NCBI GenBank assembly: GCA_046154125.1
Contig: JBJXEJ010000118.1
Coordinates: forward strand, 1 to 64,000
Direction: 5' to 3'
DNA length: 64,000 nucleotides
DNA from: PBB1 sp046154125
Lineage (GTDB): Bacteria; Pseudomonadota; Gammaproteobacteria; Burkholderiales; Burkholderiaceae_C
The position numbers and the translations under genes are program-made. This document shows positions 41,344 to 49,205 of this stretch, piece after piece. Within the stretch, counting starts at the first letter, position 1. Every line of letters begins with the position of its first letter. The notes below the pieces were generated by a model. It was not told where the DNA came from. It saw only the letters and a list, made by a program, of their open reading frames with translations, and ran no database searches.

Positions 41344-43143
41344 TCAGCGGAAATCGCGATCGTCCATCACGGTGGTCGGCGGCACGCACTGGAACGGTAC
41401 CGGCGTCACGTCTTCGCTGCACGTCGCGAAGAACTCCCTCGACGCCGGGTTGTGGAATTCGCGCAGCCGCGCAGCGATGTGACGCGCTCGCTCGACATCA
41501 CCGCTGTCGGCCAGCGCCTGCGCCCAGGCCATCATCAGCCGCGTGTCGAGCAGGAAATGCCTGGCGCCGTCCATCGCGCGCAGCACCTCTGCGGAAGACG
41601 CGTGGGTGGTGGCGGCCGCGTAGTCGGCGTGGTGCGAGAACAGCACGCTGCGCCGACCCGCGGCAATGCGTTCGGCGAGTGGCGGCGCGTCTTCACCGGG
41701 CTCGAAGATTGCCACCACCGGGATGTAGTCGATCACCGACAAGGCGCCGCACGCAGTCAGCGTCATCGAGGCGAACCAGAGTGACCTTGCGGGAGTGCGC
41801 GTTGCCGATGCGGGGTTCGTCGGTCGCACAGTCAGTGGCTCGGCGCCGAGGCACAGGCCCCAGGCAAAGGCGGCCGGCAGCAGGAAGTACGCGTACCACA
41901 GCGGGTATTCGAGCAGGCTGTGCCAAGCCACCAGCAACACCATGATGCAGGCAAACCGCGCCAGCGCAGGCGACGCACGGCCGAGTTCGGACCCAGTTGC
42001 GCCGCCGGCCTTCCAGGCGCGCCACAGCGGCCAGGTCAGCAACGCCGTCACGACCAGCGCCAGCGGCACCCCGAGCTCGACCACGAACTGCAGCATCAGG
42101 TTGTGGGTGTGGTCAAAGAACGCGACCGGCCGCCCGGGAAACGGGGTCAACGACCAGGCCAGGTTGAACTCGCCCCAGCCGACACCGAACCACGGCCGCT
42201 GCGCGATCAGGCCCAGCGTGTCGGCCCAGATACCGAAGCGCGAACTGGAGATGTCGGCCTCGCTGCGCAGCCGTGCGGCACCGCCGAAGACATGGCCGCT
42301 GGCGTCGGCCCAAGCCGTCAGGCCGAACCAGCACACCGCATAGATCACCGGGGAGAGACAGAGCAGCAGGCGCGTTCGGCGCGACAGGTTGCGATCGAGT
42401 GCGCCCCAGACGGCCAGCGCCAGCACGCCCAGCATGCCGGTGCGCGAGGCGCTCAGCACCAGGCCGAAGATGAGTGCCAGCAGCCCGGCGTACAAACCCG
42501 CGAGCCAGCCCGGCCGTGCCGACAGTCGCCCGGTCTCGACCGATTCGGCCAGCCACAGCAAGGCCACGACCGACCACAGCAGCAAGCTGCTCAGGTGATT
42601 GGGCTGTCGCAGGTTGCCGGCCGCGCGCCCCTCCAGCGCCGTGATCGCGATCCACTGCCCATCGGCCCAGTGCGGCACAAACACCTGCACCGCGCCCACG
42701 GCCACGCTGAGCAGGCCCGCGATCAGCAGCGCGATGCACAACGCCCGGAACGCTGCCACACCCTGGCCGGCAGACATCGCCGCCGCACCGACGCAAGCCA
42801 CCAGCCCGGCCGCCGACAGCATCCCGATCGCCGACAGCGCCAGCGACGCCGGCAGGCCGGTCAGCGCCCACGACCCCGCGCAGGCCGCGATCAACAGCAT
42901 CAGCGCAGCCAGCAGCGCCTTCAGGCCAGCGCCCCAGCGCAACGACACGCCCGCGGGGGCGGACGCCAGGCGCCACGCCGCCACGGCACAGAACACGCCC
43001 CATCCCGACACCGCTGCGGCCTGGTTGAGAAAGGTCGCCGACGGGGGCAGGTTGGCGGCCAGCAACGCCGCCGGCACGACCGCCAGACAGGCAGCGACGG
43101 TGAGCCCCACTGCGTTGGCAGGCGCAGCGTCGCTGCGCGACAT
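41344..43143 (-). CDS. PglL-type O-oligosaccharyltransferase / O-antigen ligase (copy 1)
   Basis: 599 residues from ATG 43143 (GTG 43203 would add 20). About 12 transmembrane helices and a large periplasmic loop. Signature pieces are RQPNHLSSLLLW, SASRTGMLG, the WFGVGWGEF stretch and FDHTHNLMLQFVVELG with the catalytic-loop His, followed by a C-terminal Wzy_C_2-like soluble part. PglL enzymes move lipid-linked glycans onto pilin Ser/Thr in the periplasm. A second PglL-like gene follows at 44161, next to a TfpX/TfpZ-type protein and pilin. It may be the ligase for a different glycan or target. Confidence 0.88.
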   Translation of the reverse strand: MSRSDAAPANAVGLTVAACLAVVPAALLAANLPPSATFLNQAAAVSGWGVFCAVAAWRLASAPAGVSLRWGAGLKALLAALMLLIAACAGSWALTGLPASLALSAIGMLSAAGLVACVGAAAMSAGQGVAAFRALCIALLIAGLLSVAVGAVQVFVPHWADGQWIAITALEGRAAGNLRQPNHLSSLLLWSVVALLWLAESVETGRLSARPGWLAGLYAGLLALIFGLVLSASRTGMLGVLALAVWGALDRNLSRRTRLLLCLSPVIYAVCWFGLTAWADASGHVFGGAARLRSEADISSSRFGIWADTLGLIAQRPWFGVGWGEFNLAWSLTPFPGRPVAFFDHTHNLMLQFVVELGVPLALVVTALLTWPLWRAWKAGGATGSELGRASPALARFACIMVLLVAWHSLLEYPLWYAYFLLPAAFAWGLCLGAEPLTVRPTNPASATRTPARSLWFASMTLTACGALSVIDYIPVVAIFEPGEDAPPLAERIAAGRRSVLFSHHADYAAATTHASSAEVLRAMDGARHFLLDTRLMMAWAQALADSGDVERARHIAARLREFHNPASREFFATCSEDVTPVPFQCVPPTTVMDDRDFR

Positions 43144-43326
43144 CGGCGAAGGATCCGGGCCCTGCCGACCCGCGGAGCTCACGATGTCACCCAACGAACA
43201 CACCGGTTCCTTGAAGACGGACGGGTAGGGTGATCGGTGTCTCGGCCATGTCGCTTCCTTGAGAAGACGACGATCGTAATGCGGCCCCGCAGCATGACGG
43301 GCGCACTCGCTGCGGTCAGCGTCCGA

Positions 43327-44094
43327 TCAGAAGAATCCTTCCACCGGCAGATGACCAACGACTCGCGCACCGGGAGCCGCGACCAGCGAGACCCAGCTCG
43401 CTCGACGCGACATCAGCGGCAGGAAGCGCAGCGCCGCCGGCGGCTGACCGGCGGCCTGGGCGATGGCGGCCACGTCGGGCGCCAGCCGCGGGTACTGGGC
43501 CAGCAGCACCGAGACCGGGCGGGCGACCCGCCAGACCTGGTCGGCGTGTGCCGCGTACTCGCGCCATTGCTTGGGTTGCATCGCCAGGTCGACGCCGGAC
43601 AGCCCCAGTTCGATCGACTTCATCTGGTCGTCTGGGTTGTCGGGCTTGACCGCCGCGATCAGCTTCGGCCCGGTCCAAGACAGGCTCCCCAGACCCGTCG
43701 GCGCGTCGCCCAGCATGGCCGGATCGATGTCGGCCGCCGTGACCACGCGCAGGCGATCCACCTCGAAGGCCAGCAGCACCGGCCGAGCCAGCGCCATCGT
43801 GTACAGCCCGTAGCCGAACGCCGCCAGCTGGATGACCACGATCACCGCCAGATCACGGGTCAACTCCGCGAGTGCCTTGCCAGGGCTGGCCACCACCGCG
43901 GTCAACGCGGGCCCGAGGACGACGTCGACGCTGACGATCAGCAGAAAGAGGCCGGCGCCTCCGGCCAGCGTGTCGTAGGGCTGGGGATACCAGACCAGGA
44001 AAACCAGCGCCGCAGAAAGCGCTGCGACCAGGCCGCTGGCGAGAAGGTGGATACCGGCCGCCCTGAGGCGGGTGATCGGGGAACGAGCCTTCAT
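43327..44094 (-). CDS. TfpX/TfpZ-family type IV pilin accessory protein
   Basis: 255 residues. TM helices lie at about 12-34, 42-66 and 78-102, followed by a periplasmic domain. Opening blocks RAAGIHLLASGLVAAL, VFLVWYPQPYDTLAGG and LLIVSVDVVLGPALT match the TfpX/TfpZ family that assists specific pilin alleles in Pseudomonas and relatives. The C-terminal half has PRLAPDVAAIAQAAGQP and GVDLAMQPKQW elements. Lying between two PglL-type ligase genes and near the pilin gene, it likely helps assembly of that pilin. ATG 44094 is clear. Confidence 0.88.
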   Translation of the reverse strand: MKARSPITRLRAAGIHLLASGLVAALSAALVFLVWYPQPYDTLAGGAGLFLLIVSVDVVLGPALTAVVASPGKALAELTRDLAVIVVIQLAAFGYGLYTMALARPVLLAFEVDRLRVVTAADIDPAMLGDAPTGLGSLSWTGPKLIAAVKPDNPDDQMKSIELGLSGVDLAMQPKQWREYAAHADQVWRVARPVSVLLAQYPRLAPDVAAIAQAAGQPPAALRFLPLMSRRASWVSLVAAPGARVVGHLPVEGFF

Positions 44095-44160
44095 GGGTGA
44101 AACGCTTGCTGTACGAAGTTCTTCCTGGTCAGCCCAGGGCCGGATGTTCGACCTGCCCTG

Positions 44161-45831
44161 TCATTCTGGCAAGGCCTGGTCGAGCCCGCGCAGGCCTTCC
44201 TGTTCAACGACGACCCGGTCGTGCAGATCCTTGCGGATCTTCCGGTACATCGCGTCTCCATGCACATAGCGGATCTTCTTGAACATCGAGATCGCGTCGG
44301 GCAAACGCCCGTTCAGGGCCCAGGCCCACGACATCTTGGCCATCACGCCGGAATACGGAAAGCGCTTCACAACCGCTTCCATCGACGCCAGCTCGGCGGC
44401 GGTCATGCCAGGCGTCGGTTTCGTCCGGATGAACATGAGAAACGAGGTCTGGCTCGACAGAAAGGGCGCGTCCGGCGCCGACCCGGCGGCTGCCATCGGG
44501 CCGATGCGGAGGTTCTCGAAGCGCACGCGCCGGGCATCTTCCTCGACTTGCGGGTAATCGCGCCACATGCCCGCGACCATCACGAACGCCAGCGCCACGG
44601 GCACCCACCTCAGGGCGGCCAGCTTGCGGGTTCCAGGTGTTCCGCAAGCATGCTCGACATGACCGATCCACAAGCCGACCGGGATGAGGAAGTAGGCGTA
44701 GTGATAAGGCAGTTCGAGCATGCTGTGGATACCGAACAGGGTAACGCTCAGCAGGCCGACGACCCCTTCGACGGACGCCACCCGCCACCACCGGCTTGCA
44801 TACCAGAACAAGATCAGGCCGCTCAGAAACACGCCGAGCGGATAGCCGCACCACAGCGCCAGTTCGAGAAAAAGGTTGTGGGCCTGCTGCCACACCCCGT
44901 GCAGCGGCGGGTAGCGATCCGCCACCGCCAGTTGCGCGCTGGCGGTCTGCAACCACCCCACGCCTTTCCACGGCGATTGCGACAGCGCGTCTACGAACAT
45001 CGCCCAACCCTGGAAGCGGCCCGCGTCCATGCTGCGCGCACTGAGCGAGGCCGTGGTGTCCAGCAGCAAGGCGTCCTGCAGCACCGGCCAGCCCCACGAC
45101 ATCAACCAGTGCGCCAGCGTGGCCGCGCACACCGCGAGCAGGCTGACGCGAAGCGCCACACCGCGCTGTCGGGCGATGAACAATCCCACGAGCACGGCCG
45201 GTCCGAACAGCATCGCCGTTCGCGACTGGGAGGTGGCCGCGCCCAGCAGCAGGAAACCCAGCAGCAAGCCAGCCACCCACGCACCGAGGCGCCGTTGCTC
45301 GTGGAGCAGCAGCAGGCCCATCGCACCCAGACCGAGCAGGGTGGCCAGGTTGTTGGGCTGGGCCAGATTCGCGCAGGCACGGCCTCCGGTGCACAAGCCC
45401 AGACTCAACAGCCCCAGGTTACCGACCCGCAGACCCTGGAAAAGAGCGATCGCCGCCGACAGCACGCTGCCCAGCACGATGGTGCCGGCCAGAAGAGCTG
45501 CCGATCCTTTGGCATCGCGCCGGGCCCAGGTGAAGCCTGTCAGGACGGCGATTGCAAGCCCGAGCACATAGACGCTGCCGACCACCGCATCGCCCGTGAA
45601 GGCCAGCTGTCCCGCGGTCCATTGAATCCATGGAATGGCAGCGACCGCGACCACCACCCAGAACGCCGCCGGGACACGGGCCGGAGTCGCCCCGCGCCTG
45701 AAGGTGCCGAGCAGCAGCAGCATCAGGCCCAGCGCCATGGCACTGTCGTTGTAGGCAGACAGCCACGGGAGGTAGTGATCGGGGATCAACCAGGCGGCCG
45801 CGATGGCGGCCGAACCGAACAGTTCGAACAT
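44161..45831 (-). CDS. PglL-type O-oligosaccharyltransferase (copy 2, pilin-adjacent)
   Basis: 556 residues from ATG 45831; the open frame to 45894 would include the pilin terminator. About 12 transmembrane helices. Conserved pieces: ANLAQPNNLATLLGLG, ATSQSRTAMLFG, WKGVGWLQ, QQAHNLFLELALWCGYP with the His-Asn pair, and LELPYHYAYFLIPVGLWIG. It differs clearly from copy 1. Being next to the pilin gene, it is the likelier pilin glycosyltransferase. It is separated from the pilin gene by an intrinsic terminator, so it probably has its own promoter or depends on read-through. Confidence 0.9.
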   Translation of the reverse strand: MFELFGSAAIAAAWLIPDHYLPWLSAYNDSAMALGLMLLLLGTFRRGATPARVPAAFWVVVAVAAIPWIQWTAGQLAFTGDAVVGSVYVLGLAIAVLTGFTWARRDAKGSAALLAGTIVLGSVLSAAIALFQGLRVGNLGLLSLGLCTGGRACANLAQPNNLATLLGLGAMGLLLLHEQRRLGAWVAGLLLGFLLLGAATSQSRTAMLFGPAVLVGLFIARQRGVALRVSLLAVCAATLAHWLMSWGWPVLQDALLLDTTASLSARSMDAGRFQGWAMFVDALSQSPWKGVGWLQTASAQLAVADRYPPLHGVWQQAHNLFLELALWCGYPLGVFLSGLILFWYASRWWRVASVEGVVGLLSVTLFGIHSMLELPYHYAYFLIPVGLWIGHVEHACGTPGTRKLAALRWVPVALAFVMVAGMWRDYPQVEEDARRVRFENLRIGPMAAAGSAPDAPFLSSQTSFLMFIRTKPTPGMTAAELASMEAVVKRFPYSGVMAKMSWAWALNGRLPDAISMFKKIRYVHGDAMYRKIRKDLHDRVVVEQEGLRGLDQALPE

Positions 45832-45865
45832 CAGATCAGGACCGTCGATGCGTTTGCAGGATTGA

Positions 45866-45891
45866 AAAAGGGCAGCCTGCGCTGCCCTTTT
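45866..45891 (-). terminator. Intrinsic terminator after the pilin gene
   Basis: AAAAGGGCAGC - CTGC - GCTGCCCTTTT, an 11-base perfect stem followed by Ts on the minus strand. It lies 19 bases beyond the pilin stop and just upstream of the copy-2 ligase start, separating high pilin expression from the ligase. Confidence 0.9.
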
Positions 45892-45909
45892 CACATTGAG
45901 ACATTGAAA

Positions 45910-46395
45910 TCAGGTGCGGCACGAACCCGGGAGGTACTTTGGCAACATTGGCTTCGCGCCACCTGGGGCGCACGTCCATGCGTAAACCGACTTGCCCATG
46001 TCTTGTGCGGCCCTCATTGCAATGCCCGCATCGGTCATCGGCGTCATCACGATCGAAGAACCGTCGACTTGTGCAATGTTCTGCGCAGTGATGGTCACCA
46101 CGCCGTCGGCGTCGGTCTGCACAGACTTGACGTACTTCGACTGACCGTTGGCTGCCGACACATCGGTTTCGCAACCCCAGGCGCCCGACAAATCCGACGC
46201 GCCGGAGGCGGCCGACTGATACACCTCGGTGATCGTGGTGCGGCAGGCCGAACCCGCCAGCACGACTTCAGAAACCTTGGCGCGGATCGTGTAGTCCTGA
46301 TAAGCCGGCAGCGCGACCGCTGCCAGGATGCCGATGATCGCGACGACGATCATCAATTCGATGAGGGTGAAACCTTGCTGGATGCGACGTTGCAT
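45910..46395 (-). CDS. Type IV major pilin (PilA/PilE-like)
   Basis: 161 residues with a strong AAGGAG Shine-Dalgarno. The leader MQRRIQQG is cleaved before Phe+1 by prepilin peptidase; Glu+5 and the hydrophobic N-terminal helix (FTLIELMIVVAIIGILAAVA) are typical. The globular part has Cys pairs, the last two (CAPGG...GSC) likely closing the C-terminal disulfide loop. The pilus would serve twitching, adhesion or DNA uptake. It is followed by a terminator and by PglL and TfpX/TfpZ-type genes, so the pilin is probably glycosylated. A sigma-54-like promoter lies upstream. Confidence 0.95.
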   Translation of the reverse strand: MQRRIQQGFTLIELMIVVAIIGILAAVALPAYQDYTIRAKVSEVVLAGSACRTTITEVYQSAASGASDLSGAWGCETDVSAANGQSKYVKSVQTDADGVVTITAQNIAQVDGSSIVMTPMTDAGIAMRAAQDMGKSVYAWTCAPGGAKPMLPKYLPGSCRT

Positions 46396-46439
46396 GATGA
46401 GCTCCTTGTTGGATCGGGGGGTGAAGACGAAGGAGTAGT

Positions 46440-46455
46440 TGCAGGCCGCATGCCA
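46440..46455 (-). promoter_or_regulatory. Sigma-54-type promoter of the pilin gene
   Basis: On the minus strand TGGCAT-GCGGC-CTGCA has the -24 GG and -12 GC elements exactly 12 bases apart, close to TGGCAC-N5-TTGCA. It ends 45 bases before the pilin ATG. RpoN/PilR control of pilins is well known in proteobacteria. Confidence 0.65.
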
Positions 46456-46614
46456 CGGGTTTTGGCGTGAATACTGCCGATTCGACCGGCTGTGGCGACA
46501 CAAAGGGTCACCCGTGGTGGCAGAAAGAAGGCGCGTCGGGCGCAGGGGTGACGAAAATTGTCAGGTCGGGCCGAACGCGCTTCGGCGGGCCTGCGCGCCG
46601 GAGCGCGTTACCGC

Positions 46615-47412
46615 TCAGCCCAGCGACATGACCGCGCCAACGGCCAGCGCCTGCACGCGATGCGGCAGCTCGAGCCGGCCGATCTCGGCCATCACCGAGA
46701 ACATCTCGCCGGGCTTGATGTGGGTGATGCGCACATCGACGCCGCCGGCCAGTTGCGCCAGTTCGCGGCCGAGTGCGGTCGGGCACAGATGGCGGCTGAC
46801 ATGGGCGAGTTGCTGCTCGTCGTCGCTGAAGGCGGTTTCGATCACCAGGTGCGACACCGTCATCGTGCGCAGCCGCTGCCACAGCGCCGGGTTGGGACCG
46901 GTGTCGCCTGTGTAGACCCACCAGCCCGCGCCGGCGCCCGCCTGTCCGGCTTCGACGGCGAAGCCGACGGCCGGCACGGTGTGGGCGGCAGGCAGCACCT
47001 CGGCGCGTCGGCGGCGCGCGCCCACGGTGAGCACGTCACCGACCGCGAACGGCACCAGCCGCAGCGCCGGCTTGTCGACGCTGGGCAGTCGGGTGAAGTC
47101 GGGCCAGATGACGCCGTTGAAGATGTGGTCGCGCAGGGCGGCCAGGGTTTCAGGCAGCGCATGCACCTGGATCGGCCCGCGGCCCTGCGCGACGCGCGAG
47201 CGCATCACGCTGTCGGCCAGCAGTGCGATCGACAGCACGTGATCGAGATGCGAGTGGCTGACCAGCACGTGATCGATGCGAGCCAGCGCGTCGAGCGGCA
47301 GGTCGCCGACACCGGTGCCGGCGTCGATCAACACGTCGTCGTCGAGCAGGAAGGCGGTGGTCCTGCACCCTGCAGCGATCGCGCCGGAACAGCCGAGGAC
47401 GCGCAGGGTCAT
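46615..47412 (-). CDS. Class II 3',5'-cyclic-nucleotide phosphodiesterase (CpdP-like)
   Basis: 265 residues from ATG 47412. The fold is beta-lactamase-like with the metal motif H53-x-H55-x-D57-H58 in VSHSHLDHVLSIALLAD, characteristic of the class II (PDE1/CpdP) family. Other pieces are HIFNGVIWPDF, AHTVPAVGF, VYTGDTGPNPALW, ETAFSDDEQ and ITHIKPGE near the C-terminus. It would hydrolyse cAMP or cGMP. The protein lacks an obvious signal peptide, though CpdP homologues can be periplasmic. It follows the FHA gene on the same strand after a 198-base gap holding a hairpin. Confidence 0.88.
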   Translation of the reverse strand: MTLRVLGCSGAIAAGCRTTAFLLDDDVLIDAGTGVGDLPLDALARIDHVLVSHSHLDHVLSIALLADSVMRSRVAQGRGPIQVHALPETLAALRDHIFNGVIWPDFTRLPSVDKPALRLVPFAVGDVLTVGARRRRAEVLPAAHTVPAVGFAVEAGQAGAGAGWWVYTGDTGPNPALWQRLRTMTVSHLVIETAFSDDEQQLAHVSRHLCPTALGRELAQLAGGVDVRITHIKPGEMFSVMAEIGRLELPHRVQALAVGAVMSLG

Positions 47413-47575
47413 GGTGTGGAGGAGAAGTCGGACACGGGGCAGCCTGGCGCGCAAGAAATGCGCGAGGAGGATGCTGACTCCGGTGCCCCGCTCCGACAAG
47501 GTGCGGAAGTCTCGTTTGCCGGGCGCTCAGGCCCCGACCAGACAGCCTGCAGGCGATGCCGTGAAAAGCGTCACG

Positions 47576-47600
47576 GCCAGCGCCCGCTGCGGGCGCTGGC
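47576..47600. terminator. Strong hairpin after the FHA-protein gene, possible terminator
   Basis: GCCAGCGCCCG - CTG - CGGGCGCTGGC, an 11-base perfect stem ten bases beyond the FHA gene stop. No T-run follows, so it may be a weak or factor-assisted terminator, or an RNA 3'-end protector. Confidence 0.5.
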
Positions 47601-47610
47601 AGAAATTCGA

Positions 47611-48264
47611 TCAGCGATTGATGAACTGCATCTGGGTGCCGGCCAGCTCGATCACGTCGCCGTCCTTCAGCTGCGTGGTCTCGGTCACCAGGGGGTTGCC
47701 GTTGACCGTGGGCCGTGCCGAACCTTCGACGTGTGCAAACACGTATCCGGTGGGGCGCTTGGTGATCGATGCCACCTGCACGCCAGGCTTGCCGATGGTG
47801 GTGACGACCTTGGTCAGCGAAACCTCGCGGCCGGCTGCGGCCCCGTTGAGCACTTTGATCGACGCCGTGGTGCCGAGCGCGCCGAAGGTGGAGGCGGGCT
47901 GCAGGCCCGGCTGCACCGGAGCCGCCGAAGCATGCGAACCCGGTCGCATGATCTGCGTGGCCTCGTAGTCGGTGCCGTCGGCCACGAGGTACTTGATCTT
48001 GTACTTGCCGATCTCGACCGTGTCGTTGTGCACCAGCAGCTGCTTCTTGATGGCCTTGCCGTTGATGTAGGTGCCGTTGGTGCTGTTCAGGTCTTCGATG
48101 AACACGTCAGCGCCCAGCATCTGGAGCACGGCGTGCTCGCCGCTGACAGCAAGGTTGTCGATGACGATGTCGTTGTAGGGACGGCGGCCGAGCGTGGTCT
48201 TGTCCTTGGTGACTTGCACTTCCTTGATCACCACGCCATCGAGCGATACCACCAGTTTGCCCAT
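47611..48264 (-). CDS. FHA-domain protein with two FHA domains
   Basis: 217 residues. The first FHA domain (about 1-90) is canonical: TLGRRPYNDIVID, the SGEH pair and DLNSTNGTYINGK. The second (about 132-217) has IGKPG and TVNGNPL but weaker phosphopeptide residues, so it may be structural. A linker (about 95-130) is Ala/Pro-rich. FHA domains bind phosphothreonine peptides. The gene is followed upstream (5' side) by a PP2C phosphatase and a Ser/Thr kinase on the same strand, so it is the likely reader of that kinase. No type VI secretion genes are nearby. Confidence 0.92.
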   Translation of the reverse strand: MGKLVVSLDGVVIKEVQVTKDKTTLGRRPYNDIVIDNLAVSGEHAVLQMLGADVFIEDLNSTNGTYINGKAIKKQLLVHNDTVEIGKYKIKYLVADGTDYEATQIMRPGSHASAAPVQPGLQPASTFGALGTTASIKVLNGAAAGREVSLTKVVTTIGKPGVQVASITKRPTGYVFAHVEGSARPTVNGNPLVTETTQLKDGDVIELAGTQMQFINR

Positions 48265-48341
48265 GCTTGACCTCGTCTGTTGTTGTGTCTACGTGGTGGA
48301 AACCATCGCTCGAGCGGTTGAAACGAAAGCCGGCGCCGCGA

Positions 48342-49124
48342 TCACCGCTTGAACGGCCACCAGGACCGGGCGGTACCGGTCGGGCCCTGAACACGCACCA
48401 AAATGACAGCAATGTTATCTTTTCCGCCAGCCTCGTTGGCCGCTGCGATCAGGGCGCGAGCGCCTGTTTCGATGCTTTCGCACGCTTGCAGCAGCGTACC
48501 GATGCGCTCGTCGTCGAGCATGTCGGACAAGCCGTCGGAGCACAGCAGCACGAGGTCACCGGGCAGCAGGTCGTGCAGGTGCGACTCCAGCATCACCGTG
48601 TCCTCGACGCCCACCGCACGCGTGACCAGGTTCTTGTTAGACGAGAACGCAGCCTGTTCTTCAGTGATGAGACCGGCGTCGATCTGCTCCTGTAGCAGCG
48701 AGTGGTCGTGCGTGATGCGCGTGAACTCGCCGGCACGCAGGCGGTAGCCGCGGGAATCGCCGACATGGCCCAGCAGCAGCCGGCCTTCACGGAATACGCC
48801 AACCACCAGCGTCGTGCCCATGCCTGCGTACTGCGGATTCGAGTTGGCGGCATTGAAGATCGCGCGGTTGGCGTTGTCGACACAGATGTCCATCGCGCGC
48901 CGGACATCGGCATCGGTTGCGTTGGACGAGGCCTCGGTCAGCCAGCGGCCGAGTTCGGTGAGGATGAACGAGGTGGCCATATTGCTGGCCACTTCACCGG
49001 CGTTGTAGCCGCCCATCCCGTCGGCCAGCACGACCAGCGCTGAGCCGGTATCGACCGCGACCGAGTCCTCGTTGTTGTTGCGCGCGCGACCGGTGTCGGT
49101 GGCACTGAAAAACTCGAACGGCAT
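48342..49124 (-). CDS. PP2C-family protein phosphatase (Stp/PrpC-like)
   Basis: 260 residues from ATG 49124; the frame is open to 49205 without homology. All PP2C metal-site motifs are present: NEDS near residue 18, VLADGMGGYNAGEVAS, GHVGDSRGYRLR, LCSDGLSDMLDD and GGKDNIAVILV. It removes phosphate from Ser/Thr residues and is the expected partner of the kinase encoded 82 bases upstream. Soluble and cytoplasmic, without a sensor domain. Confidence 0.95.
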   Translation of the reverse strand: MPFEFFSATDTGRARNNNEDSVAVDTGSALVVLADGMGGYNAGEVASNMATSFILTELGRWLTEASSNATDADVRRAMDICVDNANRAIFNAANSNPQYAGMGTTLVVGVFREGRLLLGHVGDSRGYRLRAGEFTRITHDHSLLQEQIDAGLITEEQAAFSSNKNLVTRAVGVEDTVMLESHLHDLLPGDLVLLCSDGLSDMLDDERIGTLLQACESIETGARALIAAANEAGGKDNIAVILVRVQGPTGTARSWWPFKR

Positions 49125-49205
49125 AAGTTTCGGACCGGCACGAACAAGGAACGGCGATGCGTCAGAGCGAACGCCTAGGTCCGCCAGCGACGCGCGCAAG
49201 GGCAA

